This document shows positions 15,881-23,178 of a stretch of 30,643 bases of DNA, piece after piece. The stretch covers positions 1 to 30,643 of the forward strand of contig CAZMHU010000021.1 in the NCBI GenBank assembly GCA_964566175.1, written 5' to 3'. Within the stretch, counting starts at the first letter, position 1. Each line of letters begins with the position of its first letter. Source of the DNA: SIG589 sp964566175 (GTDB taxonomy: Bacteria; Bacillota; Clostridia; Oscillospirales; Acutalibacteraceae). Under the pieces are notes generated by a model, which saw only the letters and a list, made by a program, of their open reading frames with translations, was not told the origin of the DNA and made no database searches. The translations under genes were made by a program, and so were the position numbers.

Positions 15881-17041
15881 CTATCCCTCCAAAAGTTGGT
15901 CAAAATATTTTTCGATAATTGCGGCAGTGGAATTGCCGTAATATCTATCCCTGCGTTCGGACGAGCACAATACCCTAACGCTGTGTGCGCCGGCAACAAG
16001 CGAATTGCGTCCTATATAATCTTCAAGCATACCGCAAAGAAGCTGCGGCTTATATGAATAATCTCCGTGCAGTATAACGGCATCCAAATCGAAAAGATTT
16101 ACCGCCGTAACCAAACCGCTTCCGAGATAGGTGCATATGTATTCAAGCACAGCAAGTGCTTTTTGTTCTCCCGAATATGCCATATCAACAATTTCGTGAT
16201 AGTGAGCAAAACCGAACTTTGTTTTAAGAGCGGCGAGCGAGACATATTTTTCAAGACAACCGCTGTTTCCGCATTCGCATTTTTCTCCGCCCGCAACAAC
16301 GCTGATATGACCTATTTCACCCGAAAACCCGCCTGCTCCGCGATAAATTTTTCCGTCGGTGACAATGGCAGAACCGATACCGTGCGAAATTATTACCGAT
16401 ATAAAACTGCCGAATTTTTCATTCTCAGGAATTAGGTTCTCGCACATTGCAAGCAAAACGGCATTGTTTTCCAGCACAACGTCCTTAACTCCCGTGCGTT
16501 GCCGTATTTCTTCCACAACGGCGGTATTTTTTAAAACGGAAAGTTCTGGCGGAGAAAGAATTATGCCCTTTTTCCAATCAAGCGGCCCGGGACTACTAAC
16601 ACCTATTCCTATACACTTATCAAGTGAAAATTTCGCCTTTTTCACAAGTCTTAAAAAAGCGTCAGCGGCAAAATCGGCTATCTCGTCCGGAGTTGAAAAC
16701 GATTTCATATCTTTCGTTTCTAAAGATATGACTTCCATTTTAAGGTTTGTCAGACAAACCGTAACCTCATGCCTATGTAAAACAACACCGCCCGCAAAGC
16801 GAAAATCTTTTTCAATATCCAAAAGTATAGGTTTTCTGCCGACAGAGGAAATGTATGTGCCTATCTCGCACACCTGTCCTTCATCAATAAGGGCGTTTGT
16901 TATCATCGTAACGGACGATTTTGAAAGGCCCGTGCGCTTTGCAATATCCGCACGAGATGTCGGCACTTTTCGCAAAATATTAAGAATAAGTGCTCGATTA
17001 TCGTTTTTTATCGTCTTGACATTATAAGCATCCGACTTCAA
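15881..17041 (-). CDS. ROK family transcriptional repressor, XylR/NagC-like
   Basis: The 386-residue protein has an N-terminal winged helix-turn-helix (about 10-60; PTSRADIAKRTGLSKSSVTMITNALIDEG) fused to a ROK sugar-binding domain. The ROK zinc site is seen in H245 of GEIGH and in C255-x-C257-x4-C262 (KCECGNSGCLEKY). The ATP-binding glycine loop of ROK kinases is not preserved, which fits a regulator rather than a kinase. It starts with TTG at 17041 behind a strong GGAGGG site. It is divergent from the glycyl radical operon and very likely binds the palindrome at 17151-17171. By family knowledge a sugar or sugar phosphate releases it from DNA. It is transcribed together with the SGNH hydrolase. 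Confidence 0.9.
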   Translation of the reverse strand: MKSDAYNVKTIKNDNRALILNILRKVPTSRADIAKRTGLSKSSVTMITNALIDEGQVCEIGTYISSVGRKPILLDIEKDFRFAGGVVLHRHEVTVCLTNLKMEVISLETKDMKSFSTPDEIADFAADAFLRLVKKAKFSLDKCIGIGVSSPGPLDWKKGIILSPPELSVLKNTAVVEEIRQRTGVKDVVLENNAVLLAMCENLIPENEKFGSFISVIISHGIGSAIVTDGKIYRGAGGFSGEIGHISVVAGGEKCECGNSGCLEKYVSLAALKTKFGFAHYHEIVDMAYSGEQKALAVLEYICTYLGSGLVTAVNLFDLDAVILHGDYSYKPQLLCGMLEDYIGRNSLVAGAHSVRVLCSSERRDRYYGNSTAAIIEKYFDQLLEG

Positions 17042-17073
17042 AAAAGTCCCTCCGTCAACATAAATTTTAATAT

Positions 17074-17102
17074 ATTATAATTCAACGCCTTGCTTTTGTA
17101 AA
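17074..17102 (-). promoter_or_regulatory. Promoter of the ROK regulator gene
   Basis: On the minus strand TTTACA (17097-17102) and a perfect TATAAT (17074-17079) are 17 bases apart. Its -35 box is only eight bases from the -35 box of the divergent promoter, so the two polymerase sites are back to back. Confidence 0.75.
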
Positions 17103-17110
17103 GTTATTTA

Positions 17111-17139
17111 TTGACATACCCCGACGTGTGTATTATAAT
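17111..17139 (+). promoter_or_regulatory. Consensus sigma-A promoter of the glycyl radical enzyme operon
   Basis: TTGACA (17111-17116) and TATAAT (17134-17139) with a 17-base spacer form a perfect consensus promoter. Such a strong promoter before catabolic genes implies tight repression, in line with the operator that follows. Confidence 0.88.
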
Positions 17140-17150
17140 TGTTATGTTAA

Positions 17151-17171
17151 TTAGTTTAAGGCTTGAACTAA
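17151..17171 (+). promoter_or_regulatory. Operator palindrome, XylR/ROK type
   Basis: A 21-bp near-perfect palindrome has left arm TTAGTTTAAG, centre G and right arm CTTGAACTAA; only one base pair per half differs. It lies right after the predicted transcription start (about 17146) and ends just before the GGAGGAG site of the activase gene. The TTAGTTT...AACTAA ends resemble the XylR operator of Bacillus, and XylR is also a ROK repressor. Binding here would block the start of transcription. Confidence 0.75.
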
Positions 17172-17181
17172 TGGAGGAGTT

Positions 17182-17919
17182 ATGAAAATAAAATACTTTC
17201 AAAAGGGTTTTAATTACTCGCAGGACGGTGAGGGAAACCGCCTTGTATACCATCTGCATGGATGTAATTTCCGCTGTCCTTGGTGCTCAAATCCCGAAGG
17301 GATGAATGCCGCCTCAGTTTATCCCGCCTTTCCGGTTTACGAAGCCGAGCCCAACACACTCCTTGCGGAAATTCTTTCCTGCAAACCTATGTTTTTCGAC
17401 GGTGGTGGCGTGACCTTCACGGGCGGCGAAGTCACCCTGCAGCTGTCCGCCGTAACGGAACTTTTCAAAAAACTTAAAGCACACGACATCAACACCGCAA
17501 TAGAAACAAACGGCGCCCTTGAAAATCTACCGACGCTTTTCCCTTTTCTCGATCACTTAATAATGGACATTAAAAGCACAAACGCACAAAGACTTTTTGA
17601 AATTACGGGTGGGAGACTCGGCCCTATTCTCGAAAATCTTAAAGCAGCCTACGATGCGAATGTTGACACGCTGATACACATTCCGCTGATACACGGTTTT
17701 AACAACAGCGACGCCGACATTGACGGTTTTATAAATACGCTTTTACCCTATTCCGAGAAAATCAAAGTCGAACTGCTTTCTTATCACGAATACGGCAAGG
17801 ACAAATGGAAACAGTGTGGGCTTGAATACCGTATGGAAAACGCATTTATAACCGACGAAAAATATAAAACAATCACCGAAAAATTTACCGCAGCGGGAAT
17901 TACCGTTGTGAGAACATAA
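17182..17919 (+). CDS. Glycyl-radical enzyme activating enzyme (radical SAM), short type
   Basis: The 245-residue enzyme should use SAM and a [4Fe-4S] cluster to abstract hydrogen from the glycine of the GRE encoded next. The cluster motif is C28-x3-C32-x2-C35 within HGCNFRCPWCSNPEG; TFTGGEVTLQ (about 78-87) holds the SAM-contacting GGE. The WCSNPE sequence is of the type seen in activases of dehydratase-like GREs. However, the extra ferredoxin-like domain with two more clusters that those activases carry after this motif is missing; only about 40 residues separate the motif from GGE, as in pyruvate formate-lyase activase. The start has GGAGGAG directly before it. It is the first gene of the operon. 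Confidence 0.92.
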   Translation: MKIKYFQKGFNYSQDGEGNRLVYHLHGCNFRCPWCSNPEGMNAASVYPAFPVYEAEPNTLLAEILSCKPMFFDGGGVTFTGGEVTLQLSAVTELFKKLKAHDINTAIETNGALENLPTLFPFLDHLIMDIKSTNAQRLFEITGGRLGPILENLKAAYDANVDTLIHIPLIHGFNNSDADIDGFINTLLPYSEKIKVELLSYHEYGKDKWKQCGLEYRMENAFITDEKYKTITEKFTAAGITVVRT

Positions 17920-17936
17920 GAAACGGAGAAACTGTT

Positions 17937-20291
17937 ATGTCATATTCACCGAAAGAAATCACCTCACTGGCAAAAGCACTTTTCAAAGAAGAACGCAGTA
18001 TTATGCGTCTTGACGGCTGGTTTTTATCAAAAGAAATCGGCATTCTTCACGAGTCGGAAACCAAAGGGTTGTCACCTTTGCGCCACTCGGCATATTTACT
18101 GAGGGAAATTGCAAAAGAACTGCCGATTTACATAAGCGATAACGCGGTTTTCGCCGGCACTCAGCGTGATGCCTTTGCTCGCAGTTATGCCCTTATAAAT
18201 CCCTCATTCCGCGTTGAAACATTTTCGGGATACTGCGACCCCACAGCTGTATTCGGCGATATAAAGCCGAATGGTGAAATAACGGCAGAGCGCATTGATG
18301 CCGTTCGCAAACACGACAGACAGACACCATATGTCAAAGCTCTTTCAAAACTTTATTCCGAAGCCGAGGGTTACACAAAAGAGGTAGCCTTTTTCATCGA
18401 GCAGGTTACCGGACACGTAATACCGGATATGCGCCACGTGCTTGCCGTCGGTGTTGAAAAAATGATTGACGAAATCAAGGAAAATATGAACAAAACCGAT
18501 GACCCCTGCCGCCTTGATGTCTATGCCGCTATGCTCGATTCACTTGAGGCGGTTTTAATTCTTGCAAAGCGATATAGAAAGATTGCACTTGAAAATGCTG
18601 TCGGCGACAAAAAAGAACGTTTTTTGCACATTGCAACCGCCCTTGAAAAAGTTCCGGCGAAGGGAGCAACTACGCTTTTTGAAGCCATTCAAAGTTTTAT
18701 GCTTCTGTGGCAGGTTATGTGTCTTGAACAGTCGCCCAATCCCTTTGCTTTCTCTGTCGGAAATGCCGACCGAATTTTTGAACCCTACCGTGCGACAGAA
18801 GGCTTATCTCGCGATGAGGCAGCGGCGCTTTTCAAACATTTGTTGGTTTTCTATAATGTTGCCGACCGCAGTTGGGCAATATCGCAAAATCTTATTGTAG
18901 GCGGCAAGGACACAAACGGAAACGACCTAACAAACGAGTGCTCTTATGCCCTACTCGACGCATATTACGATATGAACCTTCCGCAACCGATACTCTCGGT
19001 AAAACTTCACAAAAACACACCCGATAAACTCTACCGCGAACTCGGACGCTTTTTCTTCACCCCCGGCTGTCTCACTCCCTCACTCTTCAACGATGACAGT
19101 ATGTTTGAGGTTTTGAAAAATTCGGGCATTGATGAAAACGACCTGCCCGATTATTCAATCGCAGGCTGTCAAGAGCCGCTTATTATGGGCAAGGACAATG
19201 CCAACACCACAAACAGTTGGTTAAACCTCGGAAAAATTCTCGAACTCACACTGACCGACGGTGTCTCGCTCATAACCGGCGAGCATATTCTACCCGCAAC
19301 AGGCGACAGTACCGAATGTATACTAGAAAACCTCAGAGAGCGTTTTTATGCCAACTGTGAAAAAATCGTCTTAGAGATGGTTAAATCGGCAAACGCGGCA
19401 TCGTGCGCCGTTTCACATCTGCCTGTTCCCTTTTTGAGCACCCTTATGGGCGGAATTGAAACCGGATACGATATGCGTGACACCGAACATCAAGGCACAA
19501 AATATAACGGAAGCGGCTGTTTGATACACGGTCTTTCTATTGTTTCGGACAGTTTCGTTGCGGTTGACACGCTCTTAAAGGAACGCCCGCAGGATAAAGA
19601 CCGACTGCTTGAGGCACTTAAAAATAACTTTGAAAACGACGGCGAACTTAAAGAATATCTGCTTGCTTGCAAAAAGTTCGGCAATAACGATGCCGTTGCA
19701 GACAGCGAAGCAGCGACGGTTGCCAACCGCGTTGCGGATATTGTTGCGGCACAAAAGAACTATCTCGGAAATCCGTTCCGTCCCGACTTCAGTTCGCCCT
19801 CTACCCACCTCACCTACGGTTATTGGGTCGGCGCACTGCCAAACGGCCGTGCCGCAAGGGATATGATGAACTACGGTGTTGACCCGCTATACGGTGATGC
19901 ACATTTGGGACTCGGTTTCCGCGTGCTCTCCTCTTTCAAACTTCCCTATATTAAAATGTGCGGCGGATACGCTTCGCACTTCGGTATAGACCCGACATAT
20001 TTCAAGGGCAAAACATATGAAGAAAAGGGTATTGAGTTCAAAAACAAGGTTATGCGCCAGTTGTTCTTTAACCCAAACAACGAAAACCTCTCCCCGTTTT
20101 ATCTCTATGTTAATGTTACAACACCGGAAATGCTGAGAAAAGTTTTGGCAGAACCGAAAAAGTATGCACCGAGCGGCATTTACATTATGCGAATACACGG
20201 TACCTTTGTAAACTTTCTCGACCTTTCTCCCGCCATACAACAGGATATTATAAAGCGTCTTGACCCACGCTCGACAACATTGGAGTGTTAG
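17937..20291 (+). CDS. Glycyl radical enzyme of an uncharacterised, eliminase-like group
   Basis: The 784-residue protein has full GRE length. An N-terminal PFL-type barrel contains the active-site loop IAGCQEPLI with thiyl-radical candidate C411 and base candidate E413. The Cys-x-Glu spacing is that of glycerol dehydratase, choline lyase and related eliminases; pyruvate formate-lyase has Cys-Cys instead. The C-terminal radical loop is IMRIHGTFVNFLDL, with G755 30 residues before the end. It aligns with the canonical RVAGYSAFF-type loop, but His, Thr and Phe replace the usual small residue, Tyr and Ser. The following IQQDIIKR matches the usual helix. The gene has CGGAG before its ATG, is preceded by its activase and followed by sugar kinase and isomerase genes. 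Automatic annotation would call it 'pyruvate formate lyase family'. The substrate is unknown; a sugar or polyol derivative is my inference. Confidence 0.88.
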   Translation: MSYSPKEITSLAKALFKEERSIMRLDGWFLSKEIGILHESETKGLSPLRHSAYLLREIAKELPIYISDNAVFAGTQRDAFARSYALINPSFRVETFSGYCDPTAVFGDIKPNGEITAERIDAVRKHDRQTPYVKALSKLYSEAEGYTKEVAFFIEQVTGHVIPDMRHVLAVGVEKMIDEIKENMNKTDDPCRLDVYAAMLDSLEAVLILAKRYRKIALENAVGDKKERFLHIATALEKVPAKGATTLFEAIQSFMLLWQVMCLEQSPNPFAFSVGNADRIFEPYRATEGLSRDEAAALFKHLLVFYNVADRSWAISQNLIVGGKDTNGNDLTNECSYALLDAYYDMNLPQPILSVKLHKNTPDKLYRELGRFFFTPGCLTPSLFNDDSMFEVLKNSGIDENDLPDYSIAGCQEPLIMGKDNANTTNSWLNLGKILELTLTDGVSLITGEHILPATGDSTECILENLRERFYANCEKIVLEMVKSANAASCAVSHLPVPFLSTLMGGIETGYDMRDTEHQGTKYNGSGCLIHGLSIVSDSFVAVDTLLKERPQDKDRLLEALKNNFENDGELKEYLLACKKFGNNDAVADSEAATVANRVADIVAAQKNYLGNPFRPDFSSPSTHLTYGYWVGALPNGRAARDMMNYGVDPLYGDAHLGLGFRVLSSFKLPYIKMCGGYASHFGIDPTYFKGKTYEEKGIEFKNKVMRQLFFNPNNENLSPFYLYVNVTTPEMLRKVLAEPKKYAPSGIYIMRIHGTFVNFLDLSPAIQQDIIKRLDPRSTTLEC

Positions 20292-20292
20292 T

Positions 20293-21651
20293 ATGAACGT
20301 AATAGGAATTGATATAGGTACAACAACAATAAGCCTAACAGTTTTAGACACCGCAAGCGGAGAAACAAAAAAAACCGTAACGCTTGAAAACGACAGTTTT
20401 ATAAAAACAGAAAAAGCGTACGAAAAAGTGCAATCGGTCGAAAAAATCGAAAGAAAGGTTTTCTCTGCGCTCGAAGAACTTTTGCCCCCTTATACCCCAT
20501 TGGCAATAGGTGTCACGGGACAAATGCACGGTATTCTCTATATTGATGCGAACGGCAATGCCTGCAGTCCGCTTTATACTTGGCAAGACGGCAGAGCGGG
20601 ACAGAAAAAAACAGACAAAATCACCTACTGTGACGCTATAAAAAACATTACAGGATATTCCGTACCACAGGGTTACGGTCTTGCGACACATTATTTTAAC
20701 ACTAAAAATAAACTCGTTCCAGAAAACGCCGAACAACTTTGCACAATACACGATTATATTGCAATGCGGCTTGCGGGAAAGCAAAAACCTGTTATGCACG
20801 TATCAAACGCCGCATCTCTCGGATTTTTCAATTCGGACACTGCTGATTTTAATAAAAGCGATTTAAATAAACTCGGAATAAACCCGAATATTTTACCGAC
20901 AGTGACCGTGAAGAAAACGGTTATAGGCAAATACAACGATATTCCGGTTGCTGTCGCCATAGGTGACAATCAAGCATCTTTCTTAGGTTCGGTTGCAGAC
21001 GCAGAAAATTCCGTTCTTGTCAACATCGGAACAGGAAGTCAGATTTCATTGCTCGGAAACAAAAACACGGTTTTCCCCTCGGGAGAAGTACGCCCTCTCA
21101 GCGATGAAAGGCATATTCTTGTCGGCAGTGCGCTTTGCGGCGGCAGAGCATATGCCGCCCTTGAGAGGTTCTTCCGTTCGGCATTTGAAAGGTACTGCGG
21201 GAAATGCGACTCTGCCTACGGATTTATGGACACACTTGCAGAAAGTGCATATCCTACAGAAAACCCACTTTGCGTTGATACTGCTTTTTCGGGCAAACGA
21301 AGTGACCCGAACGCACGCGGCAGCATCGAAAACCTCACCGCCGATAACTTTATGCCGGAACAACTTATTTGCGGCGTATTGTGCGGCACGGTAAACGAAC
21401 TTTACGATATGTATTCGGAAATATCCGACACACTCACACGCAAGCCGACACAACTTATAGGCTCGGGAAACGGACTGAGAAAAAGTCCTGTTTGGTGCAA
21501 AATTTGCGAAGATGTTTTCGGAATGAAAATACAACTTCCCGCCCACACCGAAGAGGCAGCCTACGGTGCTGCAATATTCGCACTCGCAGCCTGCGGAATT
21601 TACAAAAGCATTGAAGAAGCACAAAAAATCATAAAATATTTGCAGAGGTAA
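20293..21651 (+). CDS. FGGY family carbohydrate kinase, sedoheptulokinase/xylulokinase-like
   Basis: The 452-residue product begins MNVIGIDIGTTTISLTVLD, the ATP-binding phosphate loop of the actin-like FGGY kinases. GQMHG (76-80) is shared with xylulokinases and sedoheptulokinases. The block LYTWQDGRA (94-102) recalls sedoheptulokinase-like members. IGDNQAS contains the catalytic-base candidate D225, and near the C-terminus LIGSGNGLRKSPVW and AHTEEAAYGAAIFA form the second half of the ATP site. The exact sugar cannot be fixed; a ketose is most likely for these subfamilies. The ATG at 20293 follows the GRE stop by one base, with GGAG inside the end of that gene, so I reject the upstream in-frame ATG at 20260. 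Confidence 0.88.
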   Translation: MNVIGIDIGTTTISLTVLDTASGETKKTVTLENDSFIKTEKAYEKVQSVEKIERKVFSALEELLPPYTPLAIGVTGQMHGILYIDANGNACSPLYTWQDGRAGQKKTDKITYCDAIKNITGYSVPQGYGLATHYFNTKNKLVPENAEQLCTIHDYIAMRLAGKQKPVMHVSNAASLGFFNSDTADFNKSDLNKLGINPNILPTVTVKKTVIGKYNDIPVAVAIGDNQASFLGSVADAENSVLVNIGTGSQISLLGNKNTVFPSGEVRPLSDERHILVGSALCGGRAYAALERFFRSAFERYCGKCDSAYGFMDTLAESAYPTENPLCVDTAFSGKRSDPNARGSIENLTADNFMPEQLICGVLCGTVNELYDMYSEISDTLTRKPTQLIGSGNGLRKSPVWCKICEDVFGMKIQLPAHTEEAAYGAAIFALAACGIYKSIEEAQKIIKYLQR

Positions 21652-21655
21652 CCGT

Positions 21656-22711
21656 ATGACACAAAAAGAAATTATTAACGCACCGATATTTTTCGAAAGA
21701 AACCGTGTCGGCAGAATTTATACAGGCGGCAAACTCTTTTCCTCTTTTTTCGGTGATGAGCCGAAAGACGGCTTTTTACCCGAAGAATGGATATGTTCCT
21801 CGGTAAAGGCGCTCAACGAGGGCACTACCATTGAAAACGAGGGTCTATCCCGCATTAAAAACACGGATATTCTCTTTTGCGAATTACTCGAACAAAACAA
21901 GCGAGAAATGTTGGGTGACAGGGATAGTTTTTCCGTGCTTGTTAAATTACTTGACAGTGCCGTTCGTCTGCCGATACAGGCACACCCCGATAAAGAATAC
22001 TCTCAAAAACACTTCAACACTTCCTTCGGAAAAGCCGAGTCGTGGCTGATTTTGGATACTCGCGAGGACGCCTGTCTTTACTTCGGGTTCAAGCATAAAA
22101 TTTCAAAAAAAGAATTTAAAAATGCGGTAAAGCGAAGTTATAGCGACCCAAACTGTATGGAACCGCTCTTGAACCGCATTCCGGTTAAAAAAGGGGAAGT
22201 TTATCTTGTACCCGCAAAAATGGTTCACGCAATAGGTGCCGGCTGTCTTATTCTCGAAACGCAGGAGCCGACCGATTTTACTATCCAACCCGAGGCGTGG
22301 TGTGCCGGAAATCGTATAAGTGAGCAGACGATGTATTTGAGTCTTGACGCCGACACTGCGCTTGATGTTTTCAATTTTGATATTTACGGCGATGATGCCG
22401 TCAAAACTGCTAAAAAAGAACCTAAAACGGTTTATGAAAAGGACGGCATCAGACGTGAAAGTCTGATTTCTTATAACGATACTCCCTGTTTTGCCGTAAA
22501 CCGCATTTCGGTTTGCAACGCAGAAACAAGCGATTTAACCGCTCCCGCAATATATATTGTGATTGACGGCAACGGAATTATCACCTGCGGCGGCAAAGAA
22601 TTTCCGATAAAAAAAGGTGACTACTTTTTTCTACCGCACTGCATAAAAGGAAAACTTAAACTTAAATCATCCGAAAGTGTTACACTCGTTGAGTGTTTGC
22701 CCGAAAAATAG
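21656..22711 (+). CDS. manA: Class I mannose-6-phosphate isomerase-like protein (cupin)
   Basis: Type I phosphomannose isomerases are zinc cupins that interconvert mannose 6-phosphate and fructose 6-phosphate. The 351-residue product keeps the metal ligands: Q108 and H110 in PIQAHPDKEY, E128 in GKAESW, and H191 in KMVHAIGAGCLILETQE. The C-terminal cupin half is present (IKKGDYFFLPHCIKGKL). Its position as last gene of a GRE/FGGY kinase operon suggests the true substrate may be another aldose or ketose phosphate made by the kinase, so the ManA reaction is a family-level call. GAGG overlapping the kinase stop codon serves as ribosome site. A strong terminator follows. Confidence 0.85.
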   Translation: MTQKEIINAPIFFERNRVGRIYTGGKLFSSFFGDEPKDGFLPEEWICSSVKALNEGTTIENEGLSRIKNTDILFCELLEQNKREMLGDRDSFSVLVKLLDSAVRLPIQAHPDKEYSQKHFNTSFGKAESWLILDTREDACLYFGFKHKISKKEFKNAVKRSYSDPNCMEPLLNRIPVKKGEVYLVPAKMVHAIGAGCLILETQEPTDFTIQPEAWCAGNRISEQTMYLSLDADTALDVFNFDIYGDDAVKTAKKEPKTVYEKDGIRRESLISYNDTPCFAVNRISVCNAETSDLTAPAIYIVIDGNGIITCGGKEFPIKKGDYFFLPHCIKGKLKLKSSESVTLVECLPEK

Positions 22712-22712
22712 C

Positions 22713-22748
22713 AAAATCACGACAGTGAAATTCACTGTCGTGATTTTT
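22713..22748. terminator. Bidirectional intrinsic terminator
   Basis: A perfect stem of 16 bp (AAAATCACGACAGTGA / TCACTGTCGTGATTTT) with loop AAT is flanked by T runs in both readings. It ends the GRE operon (plus) and the Pst/Pho/DMT operon (minus). Confidence 0.92.
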
Positions 22749-22753
22749 TGTTT

Positions 22754-23167
22754 TCACAATACCATAATAAGCGTTCCGAGAGTTATCAAGACACAACCTA
22801 TCAGCGACTTTACGGTAAATTTTTCGTGTAAAAACACAAAAGCCATAACAAGCGTAATCACAACACTCAATTTATCAATCGGGACTACCTTTGAAACATC
22901 GCCGAGTTGCAGTGCCTTGTAGTAACAGAGCCAAGAAGCACCTGTGGCAAGTCCCGACAGAATCAAAAACACCCAACTGCGCCGTCCGATATCAGAAAGA
23001 CCTGTCTGTGAATTTGTGAGAAAAACCATACCCCAAGAGAGCGCAACAACAACCAATGTGCGGATTGCCGTAGCAATGGTGGGATTTACGCCGTCAATGC
23101 CGACCTTTGCCAATATCGAAGTCAGAGCGGCGAAGACCGACGAAAGCAATGCAAAAATCAACCACAT
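22754..23167 (-). CDS. Half-size EamA/DMT family transporter
   Basis: The 137-residue protein is one EamA repeat with about five hydrophobic helices: WLIFALLSSVFAALTSILAKVG, IATAIRTLVVVALSWGMVFL, SWVFLILSGLATGASWLCYYKAL, VVITLVMAFVFLHE and LIGCVLITLGTLIMVL. Full DMT carriers have two such repeats, so this one should act as a dimer, as in small multidrug-resistance-like carriers. The stretch YYKALQLGDVSKVVPIDKLSVV is characteristic of the short EamA proteins. The gene follows phoR by eleven bases with AGGAGG before its ATG and has no promoter of its own visible, so it may be read as the last gene of the phosphate operon. Substrate unknown. Confidence 0.85.
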   Translation of the reverse strand: MWLIFALLSSVFAALTSILAKVGIDGVNPTIATAIRTLVVVALSWGMVFLTNSQTGLSDIGRRSWVFLILSGLATGASWLCYYKALQLGDVSKVVPIDKLSVVITLVMAFVFLHEKFTVKSLIGCVLITLGTLIMVL

Positions 23168-23178
23168 ACAAATCCCTC

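Noticed and set aside
15881..17041. Reading the ROK protein as a glucokinase-type enzyme
   Set aside because: It has an N-terminal winged helix and lacks the ATP-binding glycine loop, so it is a regulator.
17937..20291. Reading the glycyl radical enzyme as pyruvate formate-lyase
   Set aside because: The active-site loop has Cys-Gln-Glu and not the Cys-Cys pair, and the neighbours are sugar genes; only membership of the wider family is supported.
14745..22748. Bacterial microcompartment around the glycyl radical enzyme
   Set aside because: No shell protein, aldehyde dehydrogenase, phosphotransacylase or encapsulation-peptide-like extension is visible in or near the operon.
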